A stretch of 64,000 nucleotides of DNA from Pseudomonas frederiksbergensis (GTDB lineage: Bacteria > Pseudomonadota > Gammaproteobacteria > Pseudomonadales > Pseudomonadaceae): assembly GCF_001952935.1 (NCBI RefSeq), contig NZ_CP018319.1, forward strand, positions 3,363,501 to 3,427,500, read 5' to 3'. Below are positions 49,703-57,701 of the stretch, piece after piece (the stretch's first letter is position 1; each line of letters opens with the position of its first letter). The notes beneath the pieces were generated by a model. The model was not told the DNA's origin. It worked only from the letters and a program-made list of their open reading frames with translations, and did not search any database. A program made the position numbers and the translations under genes.

Positions 49703-49730
49703 CAAAAAAAGACCCGGCAAGAGCCGGGTC
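49703..49730 (-). terminator. PrrF terminator
   Basis: On the minus strand: GACCCGGC-TCTT-GCCGGGTC and then seven T's. It also lies just after the ChaN gene on the plus strand. Confidence 0.93.
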
Positions 49731-49815
49731 AAATAACCGTGATTAGCCTGATGAGGAGATATCTGAGAGTCCGAACCAAGGGCTTTTCAAATATCGGCCA
49801 GTCTCGCGACCGGAT
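49704..49815 (-). ncRNA. prrF: PrrF-type small RNA, iron-sparing regulator
   Basis: About 112 bases on the minus strand. The conserved core TCTCCTCATCAGGCTAATCA, with flanking CACGG and GACCCGGC, is known from P. aeruginosa PrrF. It ends with GACCCGGC-TCTT-GCCGGGTC and a T-run. A Fur box sits between the -35 and -10. PrrF is made under low iron and represses genes for iron-rich proteins. Neighbours ChaN lipoprotein and CbpA match the P. aeruginosa prrF locus, which there holds two tandem copies; here I see one. Confidence 0.92.
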
Positions 49816-49821
49816 GTGGTA

Positions 49822-49849
49822 ATCATAGCGATTCTCATTACCATGTCAA
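49822..49849 (-). promoter_or_regulatory. PrrF promoter with embedded Fur box
   Basis: On the minus strand: TTGACA (49844-49849), a 16-base spacer, TATGAT (49822-49827). The Fur box at 49824-49842 (GGTAATGAGAATCGCTATG) matches the 19-base consensus at 14 positions and covers the spacer. Confidence 0.88.
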
Positions 49850-49905
49850 CAGCTGATTTCTCAATGCTTTGAAATGCGCTGACTGTTCGCTGGAAACGTC
49901 CGTAA

Positions 49906-50715
49906 TCATTGGGTTTCAGCCTGCGAGGTTGGTGAGCTCAGCTGAATGATCTGCTCGTTCAGCAGGTCGATACGTCGGGCCATGCTCTCGATCAGGCTGT
50001 GGGCGATCTTCGGATTGCTTTGGGTCAGGCTGAGAAACTGGTCTTTGGGGATCAGCATGACAGTGCTGGCTTCGCTGGTGATCACGCTGGCGTTACGCTT
50101 CTCGCCAGTGAACACCGCCATCGCGCCAAAAATCTCGTCCTTGGGTATATCGCCGACTTTGTGCCCGTCGACAAAGGCTTCGGCGTGGCCATCAATGAGG
50201 ACGAACACCTGATCCGGTTCATCGCCCTGACGGATCAATACTTCGCCACTGGCCACGCGCTGAAAACCATTGGTGCTTCGAAACTCGGGCTTTTTCAGGC
50301 GGACGACGGCGTCGGACAGCAGAACGGCCTGGCCGGTCATGTATTGAAGAAACAACTCCGAACGCTCCAGGTCGGCATAGATATGTTGAAAAAACTCGGA
50401 TCGCAGGTACGGCGTCAGTGCTAAAGGGCTATCGCTGCGGAAGCGGCAACGCGGCAGCTCGGTGCCCTGACGCAAGCCGATCAAATCGCCCTCGTGCAGA
50501 TAGAACAATGCCCGATCATCGATGGATCCATGCAGCAGGCCATTTTCCAGCATAAAAAGTTGATTGCCGGGTAACAGGACGCCCAGATCATCGACGGCCG
50601 CAAATTCCAGGCTTGGCCCGCAAGGCATCAAACCTTCCAGCAGCCGGACAGGAATATGTTGCAGTCGGTTGATCAGCGCGTCGGCGTAAGCCGGTTGTTC
50701 CCCAAGTAGGTACAT
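49906..50715 (-). CDS. cbpA: Cyclic-nucleotide-binding protein (CbpA-like)
   Basis: 269 residues. Contains a C-terminal cNMP-binding domain: ASGEVLIRQGDEPDQVFVLIDGHAEAFVDGHKVGDIPKDEIFGAMAVFTGEKRNASVITSE-type beta roll (about 130-230). The phosphate-binding FGAMAVFTGEKRNASV is present. The N-terminal part is a weaker second such domain (PGNQLFMLENGLLHG). There is no DNA-binding domain. The P. aeruginosa counterpart CbpA binds cAMP, is Vfr-regulated and flanks prrF, as here. Confidence 0.82.
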   Translation of the reverse strand: MYLLGEQPAYADALINRLQHIPVRLLEGLMPCGPSLEFAAVDDLGVLLPGNQLFMLENGLLHGSIDDRALFYLHEGDLIGLRQGTELPRCRFRSDSPLALTPYLRSEFFQHIYADLERSELFLQYMTGQAVLLSDAVVRLKKPEFRSTNGFQRVASGEVLIRQGDEPDQVFVLIDGHAEAFVDGHKVGDIPKDEIFGAMAVFTGEKRNASVITSEASTVMLIPKDQFLSLTQSNPKIAHSLIESMARRIDLLNEQIIQLSSPTSQAETQ

Positions 50716-50730
50716 GGCAGCTGCGTCCGT

Positions 50731-51003
50731 TCAGTTCTTGTGACGTGACGAAATAGCTTCCAGCTGTTTGTTCAGGGCGTCCTTGCGCTCGGCGGGAATG
50801 TCATTCCAGTGCACATCCATCAGGGCACCTTCGATGGCATACAACAACACCTTGGATGCCCGAAACCCGCGCGTGCGCACGGCCCGATAAGCATCCACCG
50901 CCCCCAGGCGACGCAAGTCCGAGGCGCTGTGAATGCCCACGGCATGTAGCCACTGCGCCGACGTCTTGCCAAGATTCTTCAGGTGCTGCAGTTCATCATT
51001 CAT
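50731..51003 (-). CDS. TfoX C-terminal domain protein
   Basis: 90 residues starting at the second of two adjacent ATGs (51003), because AGGAGG lies 7 bases upstream; the first ATG at 51006 is possible. The domain matches TfoX-C: LKNLGKTSAQWLHAVGIHSASDLRRLGAVDAY, a helix-hairpin-helix-like fold. Full-length TfoX controls competence in other bacteria, but this stand-alone domain has no known role. Follows cbpA at 15 bases in the same direction. Confidence 0.85.
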   Translation of the reverse strand: MNDELQHLKNLGKTSAQWLHAVGIHSASDLRRLGAVDAYRAVRTRGFRASKVLLYAIEGALMDVHWNDIPAERKDALNKQLEAISSRHKN

Positions 51004-51248
51004 CAAGCCTCCTTGCGACGGCCGAACGGTGCGTGGGCGAGCTTCTCAGGAGTGTAGCCATCAGTAGGAAAAGCGTGATTGTTTGGTCGGTTTCGACGCA
51101 AAAGCTTCTAAGAAGCGAAGTCTTGAAGCTGCGTGAAAGTCCGCGAGCGCGGTAGGAAGAGAGGGCGGTGGAATCAGGGTTTCGGGCAAAATATGCCCAG
51201 CGTTCAGCGCGTTGCGGGGGCGCCGAACGGGTCAGTTAAAAGTCGCTT

Positions 51249-51593
51249 TTAGCGGGTGCGATAACGCAGGCGTGTACCGAAATTCATCGACATCAGGATC
51301 TCGTCAGCACTCAGTTCTGGCGGGAAGTAGGCGCCGGAGATCTGTGCGTGAGCCAGGCTCGCGCCTTCCAGGGAGGCGTTGCGAAAGTCGATGCCGCGCA
51401 AGTCGGCGGAACGGAAATAGGCATCGGTAAAGTCGATGCCGTCGGCGTTCAGTTCACGCAGGTCCAGCCCCCGGAAATCGCCACCGACCATGTCGACAGG
51501 TCCATCTTTTGGGCGCTCGTTGTTGAAGCCAGTGATGTCGTCTTTGTGCAGCAAAGCATAAAGCGGGGTATCGAGAAGTTTCGGCTGGCTCAT
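51249..51593 (-). CDS. Pentapeptide-repeat protein
   Basis: 114 residues. Pentapeptide repeats A(D/N)LXX are seen at about residues 38-88: GDFRGLDLRELNADGIDF, then DAYFRSADLRGIDFRNASLE. They form a right-handed quadrilateral beta-helix, as in DNA-mimic gyrase protectors such as Qnr, but this one is much shorter. The C-terminus is not repetitive (LSADEILMSMNFGTRLRYRTR). Role unknown. Confidence 0.85.
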   Translation of the reverse strand: MSQPKLLDTPLYALLHKDDITGFNNERPKDGPVDMVGGDFRGLDLRELNADGIDFTDAYFRSADLRGIDFRNASLEGASLAHAQISGAYFPPELSADEILMSMNFGTRLRYRTR

Positions 51594-51684
51594 GTCAGAT
51601 CACCTGTTGGTTTTATGACGCCAGTATAGTGCCACTATTTGGCAGCCGTGAAGCCGGCGAAGGCTTCACGACTGAAATAGTTTT

Positions 51685-53241
51685 TTACAGACCCGGCAGG
51701 CGCTGGCGAATCTGTGCAACGACTGTGTCCAGGGTTCCGCTTTCATTGGTCTGAACGCGTTTACTGCAGAGAATCTCTTCTGGCGTCAGAGCCTCACGAG
51801 TGGCCTGCTGGGCTTCGATAACCGCCAGGTTGGCGTCGGACGGATCCTTTTTGTCTGCCTGACGAAGGGCCAGCCAGCTCTCGATCACCGCTTGCGGCGC
51901 ATTGCAATCGAGGATCAGGAAGGGCGCGCCGGTGGCTTCGGCGATTTTTGCTGCGCCGTCACGCTGGTCGCGTTTTAGGTATGTCGCATCGATTACCACG
52001 GGGAAGCCAGCCCGCAGGATCACCGCGGCAATTTCATGCAGGCGGGTGTAAGTGGCCGCACTGGCGTCGGCGCTATAGATGCCGGCTTGAGGGTCGTTTG
52101 CCACGGTTTGCTCGCCGAACAGACGTTTGCGCTCTACATCGGAACGCAGGCGAATGGCGCCCAACGCTTCCACCAGGCGCATGGCCACGTGGCTTTTGCC
52201 GACGGCAGAAACACCGTGGGTGATGGCCATGAAGCGCGAAGGAATGGTGCTGTAGCTTTCCGCCAGGTTGGCGTAATTGCGGTACTGGCGCAGGGTGGTG
52301 GCTCGCTGCACCGGGGCGGCTTCAGCCGGCATGCTGAACAGGCTGACCTTGGCGCGAACCAGTGCGCGATAGGCTTTATAGAAGTTCAGCAACTCAAGGC
52401 CCTGGTAATCGCCGGTCAATTCCAGGTATTGGCTGATGAAGCGACGCGCCAGGCTCTTCAGGCCGCGGTCTTCCAGGTCCATCGCCAGGAAGCCGGTGTC
52501 GGCATAAACGTCGGTGAAGCGGAACGGTTCGTTGAACTCGATGCAGTCGAAGATCACGACCTTACCGTCGATCACGGTGGCGTTGCCAAGGTGGATGTCA
52601 CCGTGACATTCGCGGATGAAACCGTCGGCCTTGCGCTGGGCGAACAGTGGCTTGAGGCGTTCGAAGCTGCTTTCGGCCCAGGCTTGCAGCGCATCTAGTT
52701 GCAGCAGATCGGCCTTGTCGCTGAGGAACGGGCGGATCTGTTCGAAGTTCTGGCGTACCGGTGCCATCACGCTGTCCGGCGTACCGGCTTCGTGTTCGGC
52801 AGGCACTTTCGGTGCGTTGAGGTGGAATTGGGCAATCTGCGCGGCCATCTCGTCGATGTGCGCAGTGGTCAATTCACCATTGGCTTGTAGGGTGCTGAGT
52901 AACCCGCTCTGTGGGAATTGACGCATTTTCAGTGCGTAATCGACGACCGGACCCTCGCCGCCCAGTTGTGGGGCTTCGGCGCTGCCGGTGATTGGCAATA
53001 CTTCGAGGTACAAATCGTTGGTCAGGCGCTGGTTAAGACGCAGCTCTTCCGCGCAAAAATGCTTGCGAGCGTCGAGGTTGGTGAAGTCGAGGAAGCCGAA
53101 ATTCACCGGCTTCTTCACTTTATAAGCAAACGGGCCGGTGAGGATGACCCAGGAAATATGGGTTTCGATGACCTGGAACCCGTCTACGGGATGCGGGTAG
53201 AGGGCCGGGTTTTGCAGGGCGGCGATCAGGGACTGGCTCAC
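51685..53241 (-). CDS. Aminoglycoside-phosphotransferase-like / ATPase fusion protein
   Basis: 518 residues from a GTG start at 53241 (AAGGA 7 bases upstream). N-terminal APH-like kinase half: FLDFTNLDARKHFC, Brenner motif CHGDIHLGNATVIDG and the metal-binding VVIFDCIEF. C-terminal P-loop ATPase half: GVSAVGKSHVAMRL (Walker A-like) and VVIDATYLKRDQRD. Such bifunctional proteins are known in Pseudomonas and other bacteria, but their substrate is not established. There is no sign of aminoglycoside resistance as such. Divergent from mrcB. Confidence 0.85.
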   Translation of the reverse strand: MSQSLIAALQNPALYPHPVDGFQVIETHISWVILTGPFAYKVKKPVNFGFLDFTNLDARKHFCAEELRLNQRLTNDLYLEVLPITGSAEAPQLGGEGPVVDYALKMRQFPQSGLLSTLQANGELTTAHIDEMAAQIAQFHLNAPKVPAEHEAGTPDSVMAPVRQNFEQIRPFLSDKADLLQLDALQAWAESSFERLKPLFAQRKADGFIRECHGDIHLGNATVIDGKVVIFDCIEFNEPFRFTDVYADTGFLAMDLEDRGLKSLARRFISQYLELTGDYQGLELLNFYKAYRALVRAKVSLFSMPAEAAPVQRATTLRQYRNYANLAESYSTIPSRFMAITHGVSAVGKSHVAMRLVEALGAIRLRSDVERKRLFGEQTVANDPQAGIYSADASAATYTRLHEIAAVILRAGFPVVIDATYLKRDQRDGAAKIAEATGAPFLILDCNAPQAVIESWLALRQADKKDPSDANLAVIEAQQATREALTPEEILCSKRVQTNESGTLDTVVAQIRQRLPGL

Positions 53242-53345
53242 AGGCGATCCTTCAGAGTCTGGGGAAAATTCACGGCCGCCATTATGGCCGCAAGTCCGTC
53301 TGACGCAAACCTCCGAGGGCTCCTGTTGAGTCTGAATAAAGTGCG

Positions 53346-53351
53346 TATAAT
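53346..53351 (+). promoter_or_regulatory. -10 element TATAAT just before mrcB
   Basis: A perfect TATAAT ends 8 bases before the mrcB ATG, so a transcript starting 6-8 bases later would have almost no 5' leader. The TTGAGT at 53326-53331 is only 14 bases away, so the -35 is poor. Confidence 0.45.
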
Positions 53352-53359
53352 CCGCCGCC

Positions 53360-55684
53360 ATGACTCGTACTCGATCCCCCCGCACCCCCAAAAAACCACC
53401 TTCCAAGGGCCTGCGCCCCTGGCTGGGCTGGGCCCTTAAACTCAGTCTGGTCGGCCTTGTGGTGCTGGCCGGGTTCGCGGTTTACCTCGACGCGATCGTC
53501 CAGGAGAAATTCTCCGGCAAGCGCTGGACCATTCCGGCCAAGGTGTACGCGCGCCCGCTGGAGCTGTTCGTCGGACAAAAGCTCAGCAAGGACGATTTTC
53601 TGACTGAACTCGATGCCTTGGGTTATCGACGGGAAAGCGTGGTCAACGGCCCCGGCGCAGCCTCGGTCAGCGGCAATACCGTCAATTTGAATACTCGTGG
53701 TTTTCAGTTCTATGAAGGCATGGAGCAAGCGCAACCGGTACGGGTGCGTTTCTCCGGTGATTACGTGGCCGAACTGTCGGCGACCAACGGTTCGAAGCTT
53801 TCGGTCGTGCGCCTCGAGCCACTGCTGATCGGTGGCCTGTACCCGAAAAACCTCGAAGACCGGATTCTGATCAAGATCGATCAGGTGCCGCCGTACTTGC
53901 TCGAAACCCTGGTGGCTGTTGAAGACCGCGACTTCTATCACCACTTTGGCGTTTCGCCGAAGTCGATCGCGCGGGCGATCTGGGTCAACGGTTCTTCCGG
54001 CCGCATGCGTCAGGGCGGCAGTACGCTGACTCAACAGTTGGTCAAAAACTTCTACCTGACCAACGAACGCAGCCTGAGCCGCAAACTCACCGAAGCCATG
54101 ATGGCGCTGCTGCTTGAGCTGCATTACGACAAACCGGAAATCCTTGAGGCTTACCTCAACGAAGTGTTCATCGGTCAGGACGGTCAGCGTGCGGTGCACG
54201 GTTTTGGCCTGGCGAGCCAGTTCTTCTTCAGCCAGCCGTTGGCCGAACTGAAGCTGCATCAAGTGGCGTTGCTGGTGGGCATGGTCAAAGGGCCGTCTTC
54301 CTACAACCCTCGTCGTTATCCGGAGCGGGCCCTTGAGCGGCGCAACCTGGTGCTCGACGTATTGCAGGAACAGGGCGTCGCCACTGCCGAGCAAGTCGAA
54401 GCGGCGAAGAAGATGCCGTTGGGCGTGACCAAGCGCGGCAGCCTGGCGGATAGCTCATTCCCTGGCTTCCTCGACCTGGTCAAGCGCCAGCTGCGCGAAG
54501 ACTATCGTGACGAAGACTTGACCGAGGAAGGTCTGCGGATCTTCACCAGTTTCGACCCGATCCTGCAGATGAAAGCCGAGGCGTCGGTCAACGACACTTT
54601 CAAGAGACTCTCGGGGCGCAAGGGTTCCGATGAGGTTGAAGCGGCCATGGTCGTGACCAATCCGGAAACCGGTGAAGTCCAGGCCATGATCGGCAGTCGT
54701 CAGGCGGGTTTTGCCGGTTTCAACCGTGCGCTGGATGCGGTACGACCGATCGGCTCTTTGATCAAGCCGGCGGTTTATCTGACAGCCCTTGAGAAACCGA
54801 GCCAGTACACATTGACCAGTTGGCTGTCGGACGATTCCTTCTCGGTCAAAGGCGCGGACGGTCAAGTCTGGAAACCGCAGAACTACGATCGCCGTTCCCA
54901 TGGCACTGTGTTTCTGTATCAGGGCCTGGCGCATTCCTACAACCTGTCGACCGCGCGTCTCGGGTTGGCGGTGGGCGTACCGAATGTCCTGAAGACCCTG
55001 GCGCGTCTCGGTGTGAGTCGCGAATTCCCGGCGTTCCCGTCGATGTTGCTGGGCGCTGGCGGTCTGACCCCGATCGAAGTGGCGACGATGTACCAGACCC
55101 TGGCCAATGGCGGCTTCAACACGCCGATGCGCGGGATTCGCAGCGTATTGACTGCAGAAGGCGAACCGCTCAAGCGTTATCCGTTCCAGATTCAGCAGCG
55201 TTTCGATCCGGCCTCCATTTACCTGGTCCAGAGCGCCATGCAGCGAGTCATGCGTGAAGGTACCGGCAGTTCGGTTTACAACGTGCTGCCGAAAACCCTG
55301 ACGTTGGCCGGCAAGACCGGTACCAGTAACGATTCGCGGGACAGCTGGTTTGCCGGTTTCAGTCAGGACCTGCTGGCAGTGGTCTGGCTGGGTCGCGATG
55401 ACAACGGCAAGACACCGTTCACCGGTGCCACCGGTGCGTTGCAGGTCTGGACCAGTTTCATGCGCAAGGCCGATCCGTTGCCGCTGGACATGCCGCAGCC
55501 AGACAACATTGTTCAGGCCTGGGTCGATTCGCGTACCGGACAAGGCTCTGATGCCAACTGCCCAGGCGCGGTACAGATGCCGTATATTCGCGGCAGCGAA
55601 CCGCCTCCCGGTGCCGCTTGCGGTGGCGAAAGCCCTGTTTCCGGCGAAACGGTGATGGATTGGGTCAAGGGCTGGATGAATTAA
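53360..55684 (+). CDS. mrcB: Penicillin-binding protein 1b MrcB
   Basis: 774 residues. Bifunctional peptidoglycan glycosyltransferase and transpeptidase in the inner membrane. A single N-terminal membrane helix (about 25-47), a UB2H-like domain, the glycosyltransferase domain with catalytic Glu (VEDRDFYHHFGV; MRQGGSTLTQQLVKNFYLT), and the transpeptidase with SxxK (SLIK), SYN (SYNLSTARLG) and KTG (KTGTSND) motifs. The ATG is the only usable start, because an in-frame TAA lies just upstream. No Shine-Dalgarno is seen. Followed by lpoP. Confidence 0.97.
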   Translation: MTRTRSPRTPKKPPSKGLRPWLGWALKLSLVGLVVLAGFAVYLDAIVQEKFSGKRWTIPAKVYARPLELFVGQKLSKDDFLTELDALGYRRESVVNGPGAASVSGNTVNLNTRGFQFYEGMEQAQPVRVRFSGDYVAELSATNGSKLSVVRLEPLLIGGLYPKNLEDRILIKIDQVPPYLLETLVAVEDRDFYHHFGVSPKSIARAIWVNGSSGRMRQGGSTLTQQLVKNFYLTNERSLSRKLTEAMMALLLELHYDKPEILEAYLNEVFIGQDGQRAVHGFGLASQFFFSQPLAELKLHQVALLVGMVKGPSSYNPRRYPERALERRNLVLDVLQEQGVATAEQVEAAKKMPLGVTKRGSLADSSFPGFLDLVKRQLREDYRDEDLTEEGLRIFTSFDPILQMKAEASVNDTFKRLSGRKGSDEVEAAMVVTNPETGEVQAMIGSRQAGFAGFNRALDAVRPIGSLIKPAVYLTALEKPSQYTLTSWLSDDSFSVKGADGQVWKPQNYDRRSHGTVFLYQGLAHSYNLSTARLGLAVGVPNVLKTLARLGVSREFPAFPSMLLGAGGLTPIEVATMYQTLANGGFNTPMRGIRSVLTAEGEPLKRYPFQIQQRFDPASIYLVQSAMQRVMREGTGSSVYNVLPKTLTLAGKTGTSNDSRDSWFAGFSQDLLAVVWLGRDDNGKTPFTGATGALQVWTSFMRKADPLPLDMPQPDNIVQAWVDSRTGQGSDANCPGAVQMPYIRGSEPPPGAACGGESPVSGETVMDWVKGWMN

Positions 55685-55700
55685 GCAAAGAGGGTTTCAA

Positions 55701-56435
55701 GTGAACAAGTGGTTGATTCCAGCGGTTACCGCCGTGGCTTTGCTCAGCGGTTGCTCCTCCGTACAACGCGGGTCGATTCCGGTTGTGGATTCCGGAAGCG
55801 CCGTTTCTAACAGTGAGCGGGTATCGGCGAATGGCGGTTTCCGTCAGACGACGACTAAACGTCCTGTGCAAGCCCAGACTCAGGCGATTCCACAAGGTGA
55901 TACCGGCGTCGTCGTGATGGTGCCAGGTGGCGGTGCAGTGACGTCGGCACCAATCAGCACCGCGCCGATCACGCCAGGCCCGATTACCCCGGGGCCGATC
56001 GATACCTCGCCGGTCCAGCCGGCACCGGTCAATCAGGGCAGCTACAGCATGCCGTCGACGCCGAGCGGGATTCCTTCGGCGAGCTCCGGTGGCTTGTCTG
56101 CCGACGAGCAATTGGACGGTCCGGTTCTGGCCTTGCTGACTACCGCTCAGCAGCAACAGGCGAGCGGTGATCTCAACGGTGCTTCCTCCAGCCTCGAGCG
56201 TGCCCAGCGTGTTGCGCCGCGTGAGCCGCAAGTGCTTTATCGTCTGGCTCAAGTGCGTATGGCTCAAGGCGATGCGCCACAAGCCGAGCAGTTCGCTCGT
56301 CGTGGCCTGACCTTCGCCAATGGTCGTCCGGCACTTCAGGCCAGCCTGTGGGAATTGATCGCTCAGGCGCGTGAGAAACAGGGTGATTCTGCTGGCGCAG
56401 CATTGGCCCGTCAGAAGGCCAAGGTTTCGCTGTGA
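55701..56435 (+). CDS. lpoP: Lipoprotein activator of PBP1b (LpoP-like)
   Basis: 244 residues. Lipoprotein signal ending LLSGC, so it is tethered to the outer membrane. A long low-complexity Pro/Thr/Ser linker follows (TSAPISTAPITPGPITPG), then TPR-like helices (LTTAQQQQASGDLNGASSSLERAQRVAPREPQVL, AQGDAPQAEQFARRGL). In P. aeruginosa a lipoprotein of this build, encoded next to the PBP1b gene, activates it; the position 16 bases after mrcB supports the same role here. Confidence 0.82.
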   Translation: MNKWLIPAVTAVALLSGCSSVQRGSIPVVDSGSAVSNSERVSANGGFRQTTTKRPVQAQTQAIPQGDTGVVVMVPGGGAVTSAPISTAPITPGPITPGPIDTSPVQPAPVNQGSYSMPSTPSGIPSASSGGLSADEQLDGPVLALLTTAQQQQASGDLNGASSSLERAQRVAPREPQVLYRLAQVRMAQGDAPQAEQFARRGLTFANGRPALQASLWELIAQAREKQGDSAGAALARQKAKVSL

Positions 56436-56770
56436 TGGATGCGCGCTTTCCGAAGATTGCCGAACAGTTGTTGCTGATCGAGCGCGAGCTGCGGGTCCAG
56501 GGTTGGTGGGACGAGGTTCCGCCCTCCGCCGAAGCGCTTTCCAGTGTCGAACCGTTCTCGGTCGATACGCTGGATTTCGAGCAGTGGCTGCAATGGATCT
56601 TCCTGCCGCGGATGAAGATGATCCTTGAGCAGGATCTGCCCTTGCCAAACGCTTCGGGAATTCAGGAGATGGCCGAAATGGTTTTCGCTGCGCGCAATGT
56701 CCAAGGCAGGGATCGGCAGCTTCAGGTCTTGCTCAAAGAGTTCGACCTGTTGATCACCGCCTCTTGCTAA
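56432..56770 (+). CDS. YqcC family protein
   Basis: 112 residues, helical, acidic. The start overlaps the lpoP stop by 4 bases. Family segment: DTLDFEQWLQWIFLPRMKMILEQDLPLP. YqcC proteins are common in gammaproteobacteria, often beside the tRNA pseudouridine synthase TruC, which is not the case here. Function unknown. Forms the end of the mrcB-lpoP operon before a REP pair. Confidence 0.85.
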   Translation: MMDARFPKIAEQLLLIERELRVQGWWDEVPPSAEALSSVEPFSVDTLDFEQWLQWIFLPRMKMILEQDLPLPNASGIQEMAEMVFAARNVQGRDRQLQVLLKEFDLLITASC

Positions 56771-56783
56771 TTCCGCCCCTTTG

Positions 56784-56872
56784 TAGGAACCGAGCTTGCT
56801 CGCGATAGCGGTGCAACAGTCAGCAGATCTGTTGAATGTTTCGCCCTCATCGCGAGCAAGCTCGGCTCCTAC
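56784..56872. repeat. REP pair (inverted)
   Basis: GTAGGAACCGAGCTTGCTCG and its reverse complement. This is a variant unit with an extra base compared with the others. It separates yqcC from a convergent gene. Confidence 0.9.
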
Positions 56873-56878
56873 AGGTGT

Positions 56879-57301
56879 CTACTGGCAGTTTTCCGCAATC
56901 TGCTTCTGTGCTTCGCTGATGCGCTCCTGCCGCTGCTGGTCGGTCAGGCGGCGCATCTCGCCTTCGACATCTTCCCGTATTCGCGGATTGTTCTGCAGTT
57001 GAGCCAGGTTCGTCCGCGCCTGTTCGCAGAATGCCTCTAACTGGGCTTTTTGCTCGGCGACCTGCTTTTTCACTTCTTTGTCGATGGCCTGTTGATCACC
57101 AATAGCGCTGCTGCGTGGCGGCGGGGACTGGTTGCTGGCAGGCGAGGAGGGCGTGACCACGGTGGTGGCTTCCCGGCCTGGGGGCGGCTGGGCGTCGAAG
57201 TGGGTAACGCCCTGGGCGTCGACCCATTTGTAGATCTGAGCGGCCATGCCCAGAGGACTGATGCCAATCAGCAGGCTGACGGTCAGGAAAAACGTTCGCA
57301 T
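56879..57301 (-). CDS. DUF4124 periplasmic protein
   Basis: 140 residues from the ATG at 57301. Signal peptide (1-20, GMA-AQ), DUF4124 domain at the start of the mature protein (IYKWVDAQGVTHFDAQPPPG), then a coiled-coil, Gln- and Arg-rich C-terminal half (KKQVAEQKAQLEAFCEQARTN). DUF4124 proteins are frequent in the pseudomonad periplasm, with unknown role. The upstream start adds no signal. Confidence 0.87.
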   Translation of the reverse strand: MRTFFLTVSLLIGISPLGMAAQIYKWVDAQGVTHFDAQPPPGREATTVVTPSSPASNQSPPPRSSAIGDQQAIDKEVKKQVAEQKAQLEAFCEQARTNLAQLQNNPRIREDVEGEMRRLTDQQRQERISEAQKQIAENCQ

Positions 57302-57701
57302 GCCATTTCCTTGTATTGGGTTGCGCAATTGAAGCTAACACAGTTGCTGTTTAGCGGTTTTTTCTTGCTTTCTCATGTGCTTAGTTCAATAAAGCACATA
57401 GACGACTTGACTTGGAGAGGACGAAACAGAAGAATCCAAAGTCCGCTGTAGAGGGACTGCCAGAAGCAGGCCCGCTCAGCAGATCATGAGGCGCACATCC
57501 GCGCCGACCTGTTACACCCGCAACGCGTTACCTCGCGCTGGGTGGGAAAGGCCCGCAACACTTGGGACGATCCCAATACTTGCTCAGTCAGTGCTGACGT
57601 AGTCGGCGACCACCGTCGCTCATGCTCTGCTGAGAAGTAAACCTATTAAGACCCGTCCCCTTTTGTGTGGACGGTATTCTGGCGTTTTAGAGGTGAACAA
57701 C
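57302..57701. other. Intergenic region upstream of ilvI
   Basis: 400 bases. There is a small hairpin (GTGCTT-AAGCAC, 57377-57397). No Leu/Val/Ile-rich leader peptide, T-box or strong promoter is seen. The ilvI start is a GTG at 57702 with GAGGTG upstream. Confidence 0.4.

Noticed and set aside
51685..53241. Aminoglycoside resistance gene
   Set aside because: Only the fold is shared; fusion to an ATPase domain and core-genome context argue against a resistance enzyme.
57302..57701. Attenuator or leader peptide before ilvI
   Set aside because: No Ile/Val/Leu-rich short frame and no terminator/antiterminator pair found.
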